The notes: a model not told the origin generated them from the sequence alone. A DNA stretch of 64,000 nt from Leeuwenhoekiella polynyae (GCF_042683665.1 NZ_JBHUOO010000007.1); one strand, 5' to 3'; counted from the first letter of the stretch, positions 24,251 through 33,206 are shown. Made by a program: numbers and translations.

Positions 24251-24312
24251 GTTTATAAAAACAAAAAAAATCTGCTTCAGAAATGAAGCAGATTTTTTTT
24301 GTTTTTATAAAC
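24251..24312. terminator. Very long perfect hairpin (29-bp arms, GAAA loop)
   Basis: The two 29-nt arms (24251-24279 and 24284-24312) are exact reverse complements, separated only by GAAA. The G+C-rich core TCTGCTTCA/TGAAGCAGA is flanked by runs of 8 A and 8 T, so it should terminate transcription in both directions. The outer arms extend the pairing well beyond what a terminator needs. Confidence 0.85.
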
Positions 24313-24348
24313 GCTGCTTTCTCTTCTAATAGCTGAAATTTGCAAAGA

Positions 24349-24984
24349 ATGACTCAAGAAATCTCTATACTAGGCAATACCTTTACGCTACACCCTTCTG
24401 GTGGAATACTGTGGCACGAGAAGAAAATGCTGCTTATTGCTGATGTGCATCTGGGTAAGATTTCACATTTTAGAAAACATGGCAGTGCTGTACCTTTAAA
24501 AGCTGTTTCTGCGAATTTTGACCAACTCAGTAGAGTTGCAGATTACTATCAGGCGCAATCTATTTGTTTTCTAGGTGATCTTTTTCACAGTAGCCTCAAC
24601 ACTGAATGGAAGCTTTTTGAAAAGTGGGTACAATCTCGTGAGGAACAAATTTTGCTTATCGCCGGAAATCACGACATTATTTCGCCTTTAAAATATGACT
24701 CGCTTAAGATAAGTACTTACAGTGAATTTCAATCCAAAGGTTTTCTACTTACACATCATCCAGAAGAACGAGAAGGTTTTTTCAATTTTTGCGGACATAT
24801 ACATCCGGGTTTTCGTCTGGGCGGAATTGGGAGACAAGTACTGAAACTTTCGTGTTTCTTTAAGACTGAAAACCAATTGATCTTACCGGCTTTTGGTACA
24901 TTTACAGGGAATTATTACCTGGAACCTAAATCAGGCGATCAGGTATTTGCCGTGACTAAAAATGAGGTGATACAGGTGTGTTAG
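24349..24984 (+). CDS. pdeM: Ligase-associated DNA damage response endonuclease PdeM
   Basis: A 211-residue calcineurin-like metallophosphoesterase. Metal-binding motifs in order are IADVHLGK, GDLFHS, GNHD, LLTHHPE and CGHIHPG. The PdeM branch is marked by LHPSGGILWHEKKMLLIADVHLGK near the N terminus and HFRKHGSAVP. It is a DNA endonuclease partner of the Lhr-type helicase, exonuclease and ATP-dependent ligase. An in-frame TTG three codons upstream is possible, but the ATG at 24349 fits homologues. Here it is separated from its partners by the 6.3-kb thiamine operon on the other strand. Confidence 0.93.
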   Translation: MTQEISILGNTFTLHPSGGILWHEKKMLLIADVHLGKISHFRKHGSAVPLKAVSANFDQLSRVADYYQAQSICFLGDLFHSSLNTEWKLFEKWVQSREEQILLIAGNHDIISPLKYDSLKISTYSEFQSKGFLLTHHPEEREGFFNFCGHIHPGFRLGGIGRQVLKLSCFFKTENQLILPAFGTFTGNYYLEPKSGDQVFAVTKNEVIQVC

Positions 24985-24997
24985 AGCCCAATACCTA

Positions 24998-25079
24998 TGT
25001 CACATTGAGCCTGTTGAAATGCTGCCGAAGTTTGAATGTTTCTAATTACCAAATAGTCTTCGACAAGCTCAGACTGACA
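24998..25079. repeat. Imperfect inverted repeat of the TTGAGC...GCTCAG type
   Basis: Arms of 21-22 nt (24998-25019 and 25059-25079) are complementary with about five mismatches, TGTCA at one end and TGACA at the other. Repeats with this core (TCGACAAGCTCAG) are scattered in many flavobacterial genomes. It ends about 10 nt before the next start codon and may form a large hairpin in the leader. Confidence 0.65.
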
Positions 25080-25089
25080 ATAAAAAAAT

Positions 25090-25890
25090 ATGAAAAAGAA
25101 ACTCGCAATATTCAATTTGCTTTCTGTTATTCTGGTTTTAGCCGTTAACGGACTTTCCCAAGCGCAACGCTGGAATGACACCACAATCGGTGAAATGAGC
25201 GCTCGCTATGACAATTTGTTTACTCCTGCGGGGTACGCTTTTTCGATCTGGGGATTTATTTTTTTAGGACTGATTGGCTATGCGATTTTTGGAATTCGCA
25301 GGGCATACTTCAGTACTAAGAAGACGCCACATATTGAACAAACCGGTTATTGGTTTGCAATTGCAAATGTGCTCAATGCTGCCTGGGTTGCCGCTTTTAC
25401 CTACGACTATGTGTGGCTTTCGGTCTTGATCATGTTGGGATTGTTGGTTTCGCTCTTAAAAATCATTCTTAAAACCAATATGGAACGTTGGGACGCCCCC
25501 ATAGCCATAATCGCTTTTGTCTGGTGGCCTATCTGTTTTTACAGCGGGTGGATTGCCGTGGCGACTATCGCTAATATTTCGGCATTTCTAGTCAGTATAG
25601 GGATCGAGTTTTCCCAACTCACCCAGATCGTAATTACAATGGTGATGATTACCATCGCGGTCTACCTCAACAATCTAATGATCAACCTGCGCAATATGCG
25701 CGAATTTGCACTGGTAGGTGCCTGGGCGCTTTTTGCCATTTTTATCAGGCATAATGGTGAAATTGCTGCCATCGCCTATTATGCGCTTGCCGGAGCTGTG
25801 GTTTTGACTGTGGCTGCAGGTTTACACGGGTATCGAAATAGAGAAACTAATCCTGTAAAAAAACTTCAGGAACGTTTTTTTAAGCATTAA
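25090..25890 (+). CDS. TspO/tryptophan-rich-sensory-like membrane protein
   Basis: A 266-residue integral membrane protein with about seven hydrophobic segments. NLFTPAGYAFSIWGFIFLGLIGYAIFGI near residues 41-68 is the typical long-form TspO/MBR-related motif, and WWPICFYSGWIAVATIANISAFL forms a later conserved tryptophan-rich helix. TspO proteins bind porphyrins or other hydrophobic ligands, but the long bacterial form has no defined role. Its 3' end overlaps the converging RES toxin gene by 11 nt. Confidence 0.72.
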   Translation: MKKKLAIFNLLSVILVLAVNGLSQAQRWNDTTIGEMSARYDNLFTPAGYAFSIWGFIFLGLIGYAIFGIRRAYFSTKKTPHIEQTGYWFAIANVLNAAWVAAFTYDYVWLSVLIMLGLLVSLLKIILKTNMERWDAPIAIIAFVWWPICFYSGWIAVATIANISAFLVSIGIEFSQLTQIVITMVMITIAVYLNNLMINLRNMREFALVGAWALFAIFIRHNGEIAAIAYYALAGAVVLTVAAGLHGYRNRETNPVKKLQERFFKH

Positions 25891-26356
25891 TAGCGAAGGG
25901 AATCTCTTCTTCTGAGAGTACTTTAATTTTTTTTAGAAAGTCTGGATGAAAAGGATTAATCAAAACATTATACTCTTGTTCAAAATAATTCAAAGGTATT
26001 CTGGAAGAAGGCACTGCTAAAACCAACGATTCTTTTTTTAGTGCCCACCGGCTGCCCAGTTCCTGAGTGCTTCTTGGGTGCGGGCGATAATCCCAGTCTT
26101 TAGGCAGCCCTTTCAAATCTATCCGTTGCGGTTCTGCATCAAGTTCCAATACAGCGATTTTCCACCTAAAATCAGAAACCGCAGCCCCACGAATGGAAAG
26201 GTGTTCAAGCATAGTCAATGAAACAGCACTGGCAGCGTAAATCACTGGGGTATATGCTTTATTCCATCTTGCACCGGCAAGGCCATAACCTAAGGCAGAG
26301 TAGCCTTCCCGATCTATATAGATTCTATAAACCTGCATTATACAACTGCTCCCCAA
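25880..26356 (-). CDS. RES-domain toxin
   Basis: A 158-residue RES-domain protein, the toxin half of a Xre/RES type II toxin-antitoxin module. The conserved Arg, Glu and Ser of the family can be seen in YRIYIDREGYSALGYGLAGARWNK, LTMLEHLSIRG and LAVPSSRIPLNYF. Characterised RES toxins deplete cellular NAD+ by phosphorolysis or hydrolysis. The gene starts within the last codons of the antitoxin gene (19-nt overlap), so the pair is translationally coupled. Confidence 0.92.
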   Translation of the reverse strand: MGSSCIMQVYRIYIDREGYSALGYGLAGARWNKAYTPVIYAASAVSLTMLEHLSIRGAAVSDFRWKIAVLELDAEPQRIDLKGLPKDWDYRPHPRSTQELGSRWALKKESLVLAVPSSRIPLNYFEQEYNVLINPFHPDFLKKIKVLSEEEIPFAINA

Positions 26357-26757
26357 GCTAGCGCATCAAGCGCTTCATCTACATAACCAAGACCATTAGG
26401 ATCCTGTATCATCTCTTTAGGAGTAACATTACTTAAAGCGTAATTAGGAGTTTCTAACCAATTTAAAAAGTTTTGCTCATCGCCAAAAATGCCGATGCCC
26501 TTTTTAATGACCTCGTTTACATCATACACCATTTTTGAACTCAACTTGCTCAAGGTGCCATTTCCCGATTTCCAACGGGAAATTGTAGATGGATTTACGT
26601 CTAAAAAATGAGCGCTTTCTTCCTGATTAAACTCTAAAAAATCTAACACTCGTTTGGCTTTTTGATACGGTAAGGTCTCTTGCCGCCAATACGCCACAGC
26701 CGCCTCATTCACTGTTGGAGTGCTTAGTGATTCTTCAATAGCTTTATAAGACTTCAT
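26338..26757 (-). CDS. Xre/MbcA/ParS-type antitoxin (DUF2384)
   Basis: The antitoxin partner of the RES toxin. It has an N-terminal helix-turn-helix (HFLDVNPSTISRWKSGNG) and the C-terminal DUF2384 toxin-binding domain (VNEVIKKGIGIFGDEQNFLNWLETPNYALSNVTPKEMIQDPNG). The frame is open further upstream, with an ATG at 26778 and a TTG at 26784, but those starts fall inside the operator palindrome. I therefore chose the ATG at 26757, giving 139 residues. The protein most likely represses its own operon by binding that palindrome. Confidence 0.9.
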   Translation of the reverse strand: MKSYKAIEESLSTPTVNEAAVAYWRQETLPYQKAKRVLDFLEFNQEESAHFLDVNPSTISRWKSGNGTLSKLSSKMVYDVNEVIKKGIGIFGDEQNFLNWLETPNYALSNVTPKEMIQDPNGLGYVDEALDALAWGAVV

Positions 26758-26767
26758 AACACTAACA

Positions 26768-26811
26768 ATTAATTGCATTTGCAATATACAAAATATTTAA
26801 ATGCAATTAAT
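26768..26811. promoter_or_regulatory. Inverted-repeat operator of the Xre/RES module
   Basis: Perfect 13-bp arms, ATTAATTGCATTT (26768-26780) and AAATGCAATTAAT (26799-26811), separated by 18 nt. The repeat lies immediately upstream of the antitoxin start. Position and symmetry are those expected for an autoregulatory operator; binding is inferred. Confidence 0.75.
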
Positions 26812-26888
26812 CGTAAGCGATCAATTATATTTTACTGAATATTCACACTTAAAGGTCTAATACAGTGTCATGTATTAAACGAAAAAGT

Positions 26889-28244
26889 CTAAATCATAGA
26901 CTTAATATCGCTCGCCCAACTCGGGTAGGTAAATACCATCCCTTTTAAAGTGTTTACATCAAGCTTACCGCACATAGCCATGACAAACATATTGATGGTT
27001 TCGGCGGCATCCCAGCTGAGGAGATGAGCGCCCAGTACATAACCCGTCTCTTTATCTACAATGGTTTTAAACGCATAACAGTTTTGATTCATGCGCTTGG
27101 AGTTGTACCAGTCGGGTACATTTTGCTCTTTGACCACAAAATCATAACCCGCTTCACGTGCCTGCTTTTCGTTCATCCCAACCATCGCTAATTGCGGTTG
27201 TGTAAATACTACTGAAGGTGTAGGCGGCACATTGAGTTTCATATAGTTTATACCCTTAAGGATATTTTTTGCGGTAATGCGTGCTTCCTGATGTGCAATG
27301 GGCGTAAGCGGTAATTCTCCGCTGGCAGCAACGTCTCCGCAGGCATACACATTTGGGTTGGTAGTACTTTGAGTATATTCATTAATGGTGATTCCACGAT
27401 TTGAGAAGGCAACATTTCCTTTTTCTAAATCCAGATCAGCAATTGCCGGTACCCTCCCCGCTGTATTAAAAACCATCTCGGCTTTAATCTCTTTTTCTTC
27501 GCCATCAACATCTAGGGTAAGCCTGTAATTCTTTCGCAATTTTTCTACTGCTGTGGCACGTGCATTAAAAATAAACCTGATCCCCAGATGTTCTGAATTT
27601 TCCTGAAGATATCGAGCTAAACTTTCGTCAAAATTAGAAAGGATGCGGTCATTCACATCCACTAAGGTTACATCTACTCCACAACGGGCTGCGATATGGG
27701 CGAACTCCATCCCGATGTAGCCCGAACCCACAAAAATCATACTTTCAGGTAAGGTCTCAAGCTCCAAGAAATCATCACTGATTAGCAAATGTTCTCTTCC
27801 CGGAATTTTCAGCTCCAAGGGAATGTTTCCGGTTGCAATCACAATTTTATCTGCAGTCACCGTTTTTCCTTCTACAGAAAGCGTTTTTTCGTCTAAAAAT
27901 TTTGGAGCTTGATGGTAGAGCTTAATTCCCAGATCTTCCAGTTTTCGCTCTGTAGTAAAAGGAACTGCTTGGGTAAACGTCTTTTTAAATGCCATTAAAT
28001 CTGACCAATCTATTCTGGGCATATCACAAATCCCTTTCCCCTGCATATCAATACTGCGTTCTAAAACTTCGGTAATCCCAACCAAAACTTTTTTTGGATC
28101 ACAGCCACGATTGGCACAGGTTCCGCCGTATTCTCTGTTGTCTGCGATGGCCACAGTCATACCAGCGTCTACTGCATCATATGCCACGTGTTTCCCTGCG
28201 TTACCAGTCCCAATGATAAACAGATTATAATGTTCAATTCCCAT
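26889..28244 (-). CDS. FAD-dependent pyridine nucleotide-disulfide oxidoreductase
   Basis: A 451-residue flavoenzyme of the dihydrolipoamide dehydrogenase/glutathione reductase family. It has the N-terminal FAD motif GTGNAGKHVAYDAVDAG, the redox-active disulfide in GGTCANRGCDPKKVL, the NAD(P) motif VGSGYIGMEFAHIAARCG and YACGDVAASGELPLTPIAHQEARI. The usual C-terminal HAHPT-type His-Glu motif of disulfide reductases is replaced (FTYPSWASDI), so it probably does not reduce a disulfide in the classical way. It is not next to lipoate-dependent complexes, and the substrate is unknown. Confidence 0.9.
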   Translation of the reverse strand: MGIEHYNLFIIGTGNAGKHVAYDAVDAGMTVAIADNREYGGTCANRGCDPKKVLVGITEVLERSIDMQGKGICDMPRIDWSDLMAFKKTFTQAVPFTTERKLEDLGIKLYHQAPKFLDEKTLSVEGKTVTADKIVIATGNIPLELKIPGREHLLISDDFLELETLPESMIFVGSGYIGMEFAHIAARCGVDVTLVDVNDRILSNFDESLARYLQENSEHLGIRFIFNARATAVEKLRKNYRLTLDVDGEEKEIKAEMVFNTAGRVPAIADLDLEKGNVAFSNRGITINEYTQSTTNPNVYACGDVAASGELPLTPIAHQEARITAKNILKGINYMKLNVPPTPSVVFTQPQLAMVGMNEKQAREAGYDFVVKEQNVPDWYNSKRMNQNCYAFKTIVDKETGYVLGAHLLSWDAAETINMFVMAMCGKLDVNTLKGMVFTYPSWASDIKSMI

Positions 28245-28326
28245 AAAACTCGATTTTTATAAAGATAGCGGAGTGTCGCGCTTCTTTGTGTTAGTGAAAT
28301 TGTAAAATCCCGTTATTATAAACCAA

Positions 28327-28357
28327 AAAAGAGCCCAATGATCAATCAGGCTCTTTT
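28327..28357 (-). terminator. Terminator of the sigma factor operon
   Basis: Stem AAAAGAGCC / GGCTCTTTT of 9 bp with a 13-nt loop. It lies about 20 nt beyond the stop codon of the membrane-protein gene on the minus strand, with a U-run after the stem in that direction. Confidence 0.75.
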
Positions 28358-28377
28358 GAAAACATATTATTCAATTT

Positions 28378-28986
28378 TTAGTTGGTTTCGTACGTATTTA
28401 AGCGCTCGAGGTCATTTTCATTTTCTTTCAGTTTTTTGTCATAATCAGCATAAATATATTTGCTCCCTACAACAAGTAATAGTAGTAGAATTCCAAATAA
28501 AATTCCGTTTTCTAACAATTGCTCCCGATTTTCAAAAACATCCCATCCTTTCTTCCATTTTACAAAACCAAGTCCTGTAAACACGACCCAAATTGCAACA
28601 ATACTTATGTCATAAATTGCGGTTTTTGCCGTATGGATTCTAAACTTAGAAATCGCCTTTTGCAAGTCTAAAATACTAAGCTTACCATAGTCTATTTTCT
28701 TCAACGTACTGTGCTGGAAATACGAAAACACCATTAAAGCTGATGCTACAAATAGCAAACCGAGATACAGCGGTGATTCTCTCAAAACAACCATCATTAC
28801 TACTGAAAGGGCTGCATAAACCAAAGCCATATTTTTACCGGCAATAGAAATTTTTAAAAACTTATCAAAGCTGCTCTGCGCTTTATTAAACTCTAATTTT
28901 TTCAGTTTTTCTTCGTTGACCTTAACACGCCTTTCAAGGTTGTTCATATCATTTTTCCATATATTTTTCAGTTCATCTACATTCAT
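28378..28986 (-). CDS. Membrane protein cotranscribed with an ECF sigma factor
   Basis: A 202-residue protein with a charged, probably coiled-coil N terminus (MNVDELKNIWKNDMNNLERRVKVNEEKLKKLEFNK is rich in Lys and Glu), then about four membrane helices (roughly 52-70, 73-90, 122-142, 163-180) and a charged tail. It starts 4 nt after the sigma factor stop codon. A role in controlling the sigma factor is plausible from position alone, but it is not a recognisable anti-sigma family. The function is not known. Confidence 0.7.
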   Translation of the reverse strand: MNVDELKNIWKNDMNNLERRVKVNEEKLKKLEFNKAQSSFDKFLKISIAGKNMALVYAALSVVMMVVLRESPLYLGLLFVASALMVFSYFQHSTLKKIDYGKLSILDLQKAISKFRIHTAKTAIYDISIVAIWVVFTGLGFVKWKKGWDVFENREQLLENGILFGILLLLLVVGSKYIYADYDKKLKENENDLERLNTYETN

Positions 28987-28990
28987 AATC

Positions 28991-29482
28991 TTAGGTATTA
29001 AGTTCTTGTTTCCATTTTTGTTTAATGCGACTTATTTTAGTAGCCACATTTGTTTTTGTGATACCCAGAATCTGTGCGATCACCTCATAATCTTTGTCCT
29101 CGAGATACAAGAACATGAGGGCTTTATCAAATTCATTCAACTCATTAAGTAGTTTTTGTAAAACATCTTGCTCATAGCTTCTTTCGCTAGCCTCAGAAGC
29201 CGAGGTGAAATCGAGCAGACCTGCGTCCAGACTTACCAATTTACCTTTGTGTTTAAATGTTTTACGGTAGTGAGAAATCGCAACATTCATTGAGATCCGG
29301 TACAACCAGGTCGTCATCGCATAGGTATCGTCATACGTATCGAGAGATTTCCAGATTTGTATTAGAATTTCTTGCTCCAGATCTTTTTTATCATCTTCAT
29401 CTTTACAATACATCGTGATCACTTTATATAAAATGCCCTTGTACTTCTGAATGATGTTAATAAATGTGGTTTGCTTACTCAA
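28991..29482 (-). CDS. ECF-type RNA polymerase sigma factor
   Basis: A 163-residue sigma-70 family protein with only regions 2 and 4. Region 2 includes DLEQEILIQIWKSLDTYDDTYAMTTWLYRISMNVAISHYRK (about residues 34-75); region 4 is the helix-turn-helix YEVIAQILGITKTNVATKISRIKQKWKQ at the C terminus. It forms an operon with the following membrane protein. Such sigma factors respond to envelope or environmental signals; the target promoters are unknown. Confidence 0.92.
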   Translation of the reverse strand: MSKQTTFINIIQKYKGILYKVITMYCKDEDDKKDLEQEILIQIWKSLDTYDDTYAMTTWLYRISMNVAISHYRKTFKHKGKLVSLDAGLLDFTSASEASERSYEQDVLQKLLNELNEFDKALMFLYLEDKDYEVIAQILGITKTNVATKISRIKQKWKQELNT

Positions 29483-29623
29483 ACTTTCTAATTGTGTTGG
29501 TATACCTTATTATTCGCAGCATTTTTAAATAAATCACAGGTTTAATTTTTTTTTTAAAAGAAGTAAGGTATGTTACTAAAATACTAAATCTCAAATCCAG
29601 TTTTAAAACCAATATTTACGCAT

Positions 29624-29631
29624 TATCTTTG
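29624..29631 (+). promoter_or_regulatory. Candidate -7 box of mfd
   Basis: TATCTTTG matches TAnnTTTG exactly. It ends 7 nt before the mfd ATG (29639), so transcripts from it would begin at or within a base or two of the start codon. The -33 position has TTTT (29601-29604) instead of TTTG. Confidence 0.5.
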
Positions 29632-29638
29632 CTCATCT

Positions 29639-32600
29639 ATGGGTAAAACCACCATCACCAAACCTTTCTTAGAGTCTTTGCAACTGCAAAAACTCGGGGA
29701 TGCGCTTGCCGCATCTCAAAATAGAATCAAATTAGACGGACTCATAGGGTCTTCAATGTCTATCACTCTGGCCGAAAGTTTTAAAACTGCAGCTAAACCT
29801 TTTTTACTCATTTTAAATGATAAGGAAGAAGCGGCTTATATTTTAAACGATCTTGAACAGCTGGTTAAAGAAAACGATGTGCTTTTTTATCCCGGTAGTT
29901 ACCGAAGACCCTACCAGATTGAAGAGACTGATAACGCCAATGTGTTATTGCGTGCCGAAGTTCTTAACCGCATCAATAGCCGTAAAAAACCCGCGCTGGT
30001 TGTCACTTATGCCGATGCACTTTTTGAAAAAGTTGTAACCCGAAAGGAGCTCGATAAAAGCACGCTTAAAGTAAAACTCAACGACAAGATCTCATTAGAT
30101 TTTGTAAACGAAATGCTTTTTGAATACAAATTCAAGCGTGTTGATTTTGTAACCGAACCCGGCGAATTTTCAGTGCGTGGTGGAATCATTGATGTGTTTT
30201 CATTTTCACACGATCAGCCGTATCGTATAGAATTTTTTGGGGATGAGGTAGACAGCATCCGTACGTTTGATGTAGAAACTCAACTTTCTGTAGATAAGAT
30301 CAGCAAGATCAGCCTGATGCCTAATGTAGAAAACAAAGCATTGCAGGAAACTCGGGAGAGTTTTTTAAAATACATCGCAGAAGATACGGTGATCTTTACA
30401 CAAGATATCGAGCAACTTGCTTCACGCATAGACACTAATTTCAGTAAAGCCGAAGAAGCTTTTGAAAAGCTGGAGAGTGCGATCAAACGGAATACACCTG
30501 CAGAGTTGTTTTGTGATTCTTCAATGATCAAAAGACAATTGCTAGATTTTACTTTAGTAACTTTTAATGAAGCTATTTCTACTGCAACCTCAGAAAGGGC
30601 TGGTTTACAAATTCAATTCAACCAGCAACCGCAACCCGCGTTTAATAAGCAATTCAATTTATTGATTGAAAATTTAAACGAGAATTACGAGGCCGGTTAT
30701 ACCAATTACATCTGTTGTTCTAGTGAGCAGCAAGCAAAGCGTTTTCAGGATATTTTTAACGATGCTGATCTTAATGTCAAGCAGTACGAGACTATTATTC
30801 TCTCGCTATATCGCGGCTTTATAGATGATGATTTAAAAATGGTTTGCTACACAGATCATCAGATTTTTGAGCGTTATCATAAATTTAAACTGAAAGACGG
30901 CTACGCGAAAAAACAGGCCATTACTTTAAAAGAATTGACCAGCTTGCAAGTGGGTGATTACATCACACACATTGATCACGGGATTGGGAAATTTGGCGGA
31001 CTTCAGAAAATTGAAGTTGAAGGGAAACGTCAGGAAGCGATTAAATTGATCTATGGAGAGCGCGATGTATTATATCTGAGTATTCACTCCCTACACAAAG
31101 TCACTAAGTACAACGGGAAGGAGGGCAAACCCCCTCAGATTTATAAACTGGGAAGTGCTGCTTGGAAAAAACTCAAGCAAAAGACAAAAACTAAGGTTAA
31201 AGAAATCGCCTTTAACCTCATCAAATTATACGCAAAACGCCGACTTGAAAAAGGTTTTGCTTTTGGTCCCGATACGTATTTGCAAAACGAACTCGAAGCG
31301 AGTTTTATTTACGAAGACACGCCAGACCAAAGTAGCGCTACCGAAGCTGTAAAAGCAGATATGGAAAGTGCTCGCCCGATGGACCGTCTGGTTTGTGGGG
31401 ATGTAGGTTTCGGTAAAACTGAAGTCGCCATCAGAGCCGCATTTAAAGCTGTAGATAATGGGAAACAGGTTGCGATATTAGTACCCACAACGATTTTGGC
31501 TTTTCAGCATCATAAAACTTTTACTGAACGTCTAAAAGATTTACCGGTTACGGTAGATTATCTGAATCGTTTCCGCACTGCGAAGGAAAAAAGAGAAACG
31601 TTAGAACGCTTAGAAAATGGCCGGGTAGATATTATTATAGGCACGCATCAACTCACCAGTAAGAATGTAAAATTTAAAGATCTGGGCTTACTCATTGTAG
31701 ATGAGGAGCAAAAATTTGGTGTTGCAGTTAAAGACAAACTCAAGACCATAAAAGAAAACGTAGATACGCTGACGCTAACGGCAACGCCTATTCCGCGTAC
31801 GCTGCAGTTTAGTTTGATGGCGGCTCGAGATCTGAGTACGATCACCACGGCCCCACCCAATCGCTATCCTATAGAAACTCATATTGTTAGATTGCAGGAA
31901 GAAACTATACGAGATGCCGTGTCTTATGAAATACAACGTGGCGGACAGGTTTTCTTTATTCATAATCGTTTGCAAAATATCAAAGAGGTTGCCGGGATGA
32001 TTCAGCGTCTGGTACCTGATGCTAAAATAGCTATTGGTCATGGTCAGATGGATGGTAAGAAACTCGAAGAGTTGATGCTCAAGTTTATGGCTGGTGAGTT
32101 TGACGTTTTGGTCTCTACCACTATTGTAGAAAGCGGTCTCGACGTACCCAATGCCAATACGATTTTTATAAACAATGCCAATAATTTCGGACTTTCAGAT
32201 TTGCATCAAATGCGGGGTCGTGTGGGCCGAAGCAACAAAAAAGCGTTCTGTTATTTCATCACGCCTCCACTCTCCGCAATGACCGAAGATGCGCGCAAAC
32301 GCATGACTGCTTTAGAGCAATTCTCCAGTTTGGGTAGCGGTTTTAATATTGCAATGAAGGATTTAGAAATTCGTGGGGCCGGAGATCTCTTAGGTGGTGA
32401 GCAAAGTGGCTTTATCAATGAAATAGGTTTTGACACCTATCAAAAAATCTTAAATGAAGCCATTGAAGAACTCAAAGAAAATGAGTTCGCCGATTTGTAT
32501 GCCGACCAAAATGCTGATGATGAAAATAAAGAGTACGTCAAGGATACGGTAATCGATTCTGATTTCTCCTTGCTCTTCCCGGATGATTACATCAACAACA

Positions 32601-33031
32601 TTACCGAGCGTTTAAATCTCTATACCGAATTAAACAATTTAAAGACCGAAGAAGAACTCGCAGCTTTTGAAAGCCGACTGACTGACCGTTTTGGCGAACT
32701 ACCACCACAGGCTGAAGATTTGTTGAATTCGGTTAGAATTAAATGGGTTGCCACGCATTACGGACTTGAAAAAGTGGTGATGAAAAATAAAAAACTCATC
32801 GGATTTTTTATCGCAGATCAGAATTCTAAATTTTACCAAAGCGCGGCGTTCTCCAGAGTGCTTCAGTATGTACAAACGCATTCAAACCGGGTCACGCTTA
32901 AAGAGAAGAAAACATCAAAAGGCTTGCGGTTACTCCTCACCGCCCCCGGAATTTCTTCCGTCAATAAAGCTGTTGAATTGCTGAAGCCTTTAATGCCAAA
33001 GAAAGTGGAGTTGGCTGAAAACGAACAATAA
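29639..33031 (+). CDS. mfd: Transcription-repair coupling factor
   Basis: Mfd recognises stalled RNA polymerase, pushes it off the DNA and recruits UvrA. The 1,130 residues contain, in order, the UvrB-like N-terminal module (PGSYRRPYQIEETDNANVLLRAEVLNR), the RNA polymerase-interacting domain (about 440-520: LQVGDYITHIDHGIGKFGGL), the helicase with Walker A GDVGFGKTE, DEEQ box (VDEEQKFGV) and the RecG-like GRVGRSNKKAFCYF, and the C-terminal TRCF domain. The length is normal for Bacteroidota. The gene stands alone. Confidence 0.98.
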   Translation: MGKTTITKPFLESLQLQKLGDALAASQNRIKLDGLIGSSMSITLAESFKTAAKPFLLILNDKEEAAYILNDLEQLVKENDVLFYPGSYRRPYQIEETDNANVLLRAEVLNRINSRKKPALVVTYADALFEKVVTRKELDKSTLKVKLNDKISLDFVNEMLFEYKFKRVDFVTEPGEFSVRGGIIDVFSFSHDQPYRIEFFGDEVDSIRTFDVETQLSVDKISKISLMPNVENKALQETRESFLKYIAEDTVIFTQDIEQLASRIDTNFSKAEEAFEKLESAIKRNTPAELFCDSSMIKRQLLDFTLVTFNEAISTATSERAGLQIQFNQQPQPAFNKQFNLLIENLNENYEAGYTNYICCSSEQQAKRFQDIFNDADLNVKQYETIILSLYRGFIDDDLKMVCYTDHQIFERYHKFKLKDGYAKKQAITLKELTSLQVGDYITHIDHGIGKFGGLQKIEVEGKRQEAIKLIYGERDVLYLSIHSLHKVTKYNGKEGKPPQIYKLGSAAWKKLKQKTKTKVKEIAFNLIKLYAKRRLEKGFAFGPDTYLQNELEASFIYEDTPDQSSATEAVKADMESARPMDRLVCGDVGFGKTEVAIRAAFKAVDNGKQVAILVPTTILAFQHHKTFTERLKDLPVTVDYLNRFRTAKEKRETLERLENGRVDIIIGTHQLTSKNVKFKDLGLLIVDEEQKFGVAVKDKLKTIKENVDTLTLTATPIPRTLQFSLMAARDLSTITTAPPNRYPIETHIVRLQEETIRDAVSYEIQRGGQVFFIHNRLQNIKEVAGMIQRLVPDAKIAIGHGQMDGKKLEELMLKFMAGEFDVLVSTTIVESGLDVPNANTIFINNANNFGLSDLHQMRGRVGRSNKKAFCYFITPPLSAMTEDARKRMTALEQFSSLGSGFNIAMKDLEIRGAGDLLGGEQSGFINEIGFDTYQKILNEAIEELKENEFADLYADQNADDENKEYVKDTVIDSDFSLLFPDDYINNITERLNLYTELNNLKTEEELAAFESRLTDRFGELPPQAEDLLNSVRIKWVATHYGLEKVVMKNKKLIGFFIADQNSKFYQSAAFSRVLQYVQTHSNRVTLKEKKTSKGLRLLLTAPGISSVNKAVELLKPLMPKKVELAENEQ

Positions 33032-33097
33032 CTCAAATACCCAAAGTACAGGCAATTATTCCTTAAACCTTGCTATCACTGAAATGTCAGGTAAATG

Positions 33098-33112
33098 ACG
33101 GGTAAGTGCAGG
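33098..33112 (+). repeat. 15-mer shared with the region upstream of the symporter genes, copy 1
   Basis: ACGGGTAAGTGCAGG occurs here, 94 nt upstream of the HTH gene start at 33207, and again at 43928-43942. A partly similar unit, AGGTAAATG, precedes it directly. It may be a shared regulatory site; this is inference from exact repetition. Confidence 0.45.
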
Positions 33113-33206
33113 CGCAAAAAATTGGCTGGAAGTGCTTTCTGTTTTTAGTATTGCAGTGTCTAACATTCTTGTATTTTTAGATGCGCATCATTTACAAGAG
33201 CAATCT

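Noticed and set aside
33132..33206. Upstream start of the HTH membrane protein
   Set aside because: The extra 25 residues precede the conserved HTH and contain the likely leader; ATG 33207 fits the family.
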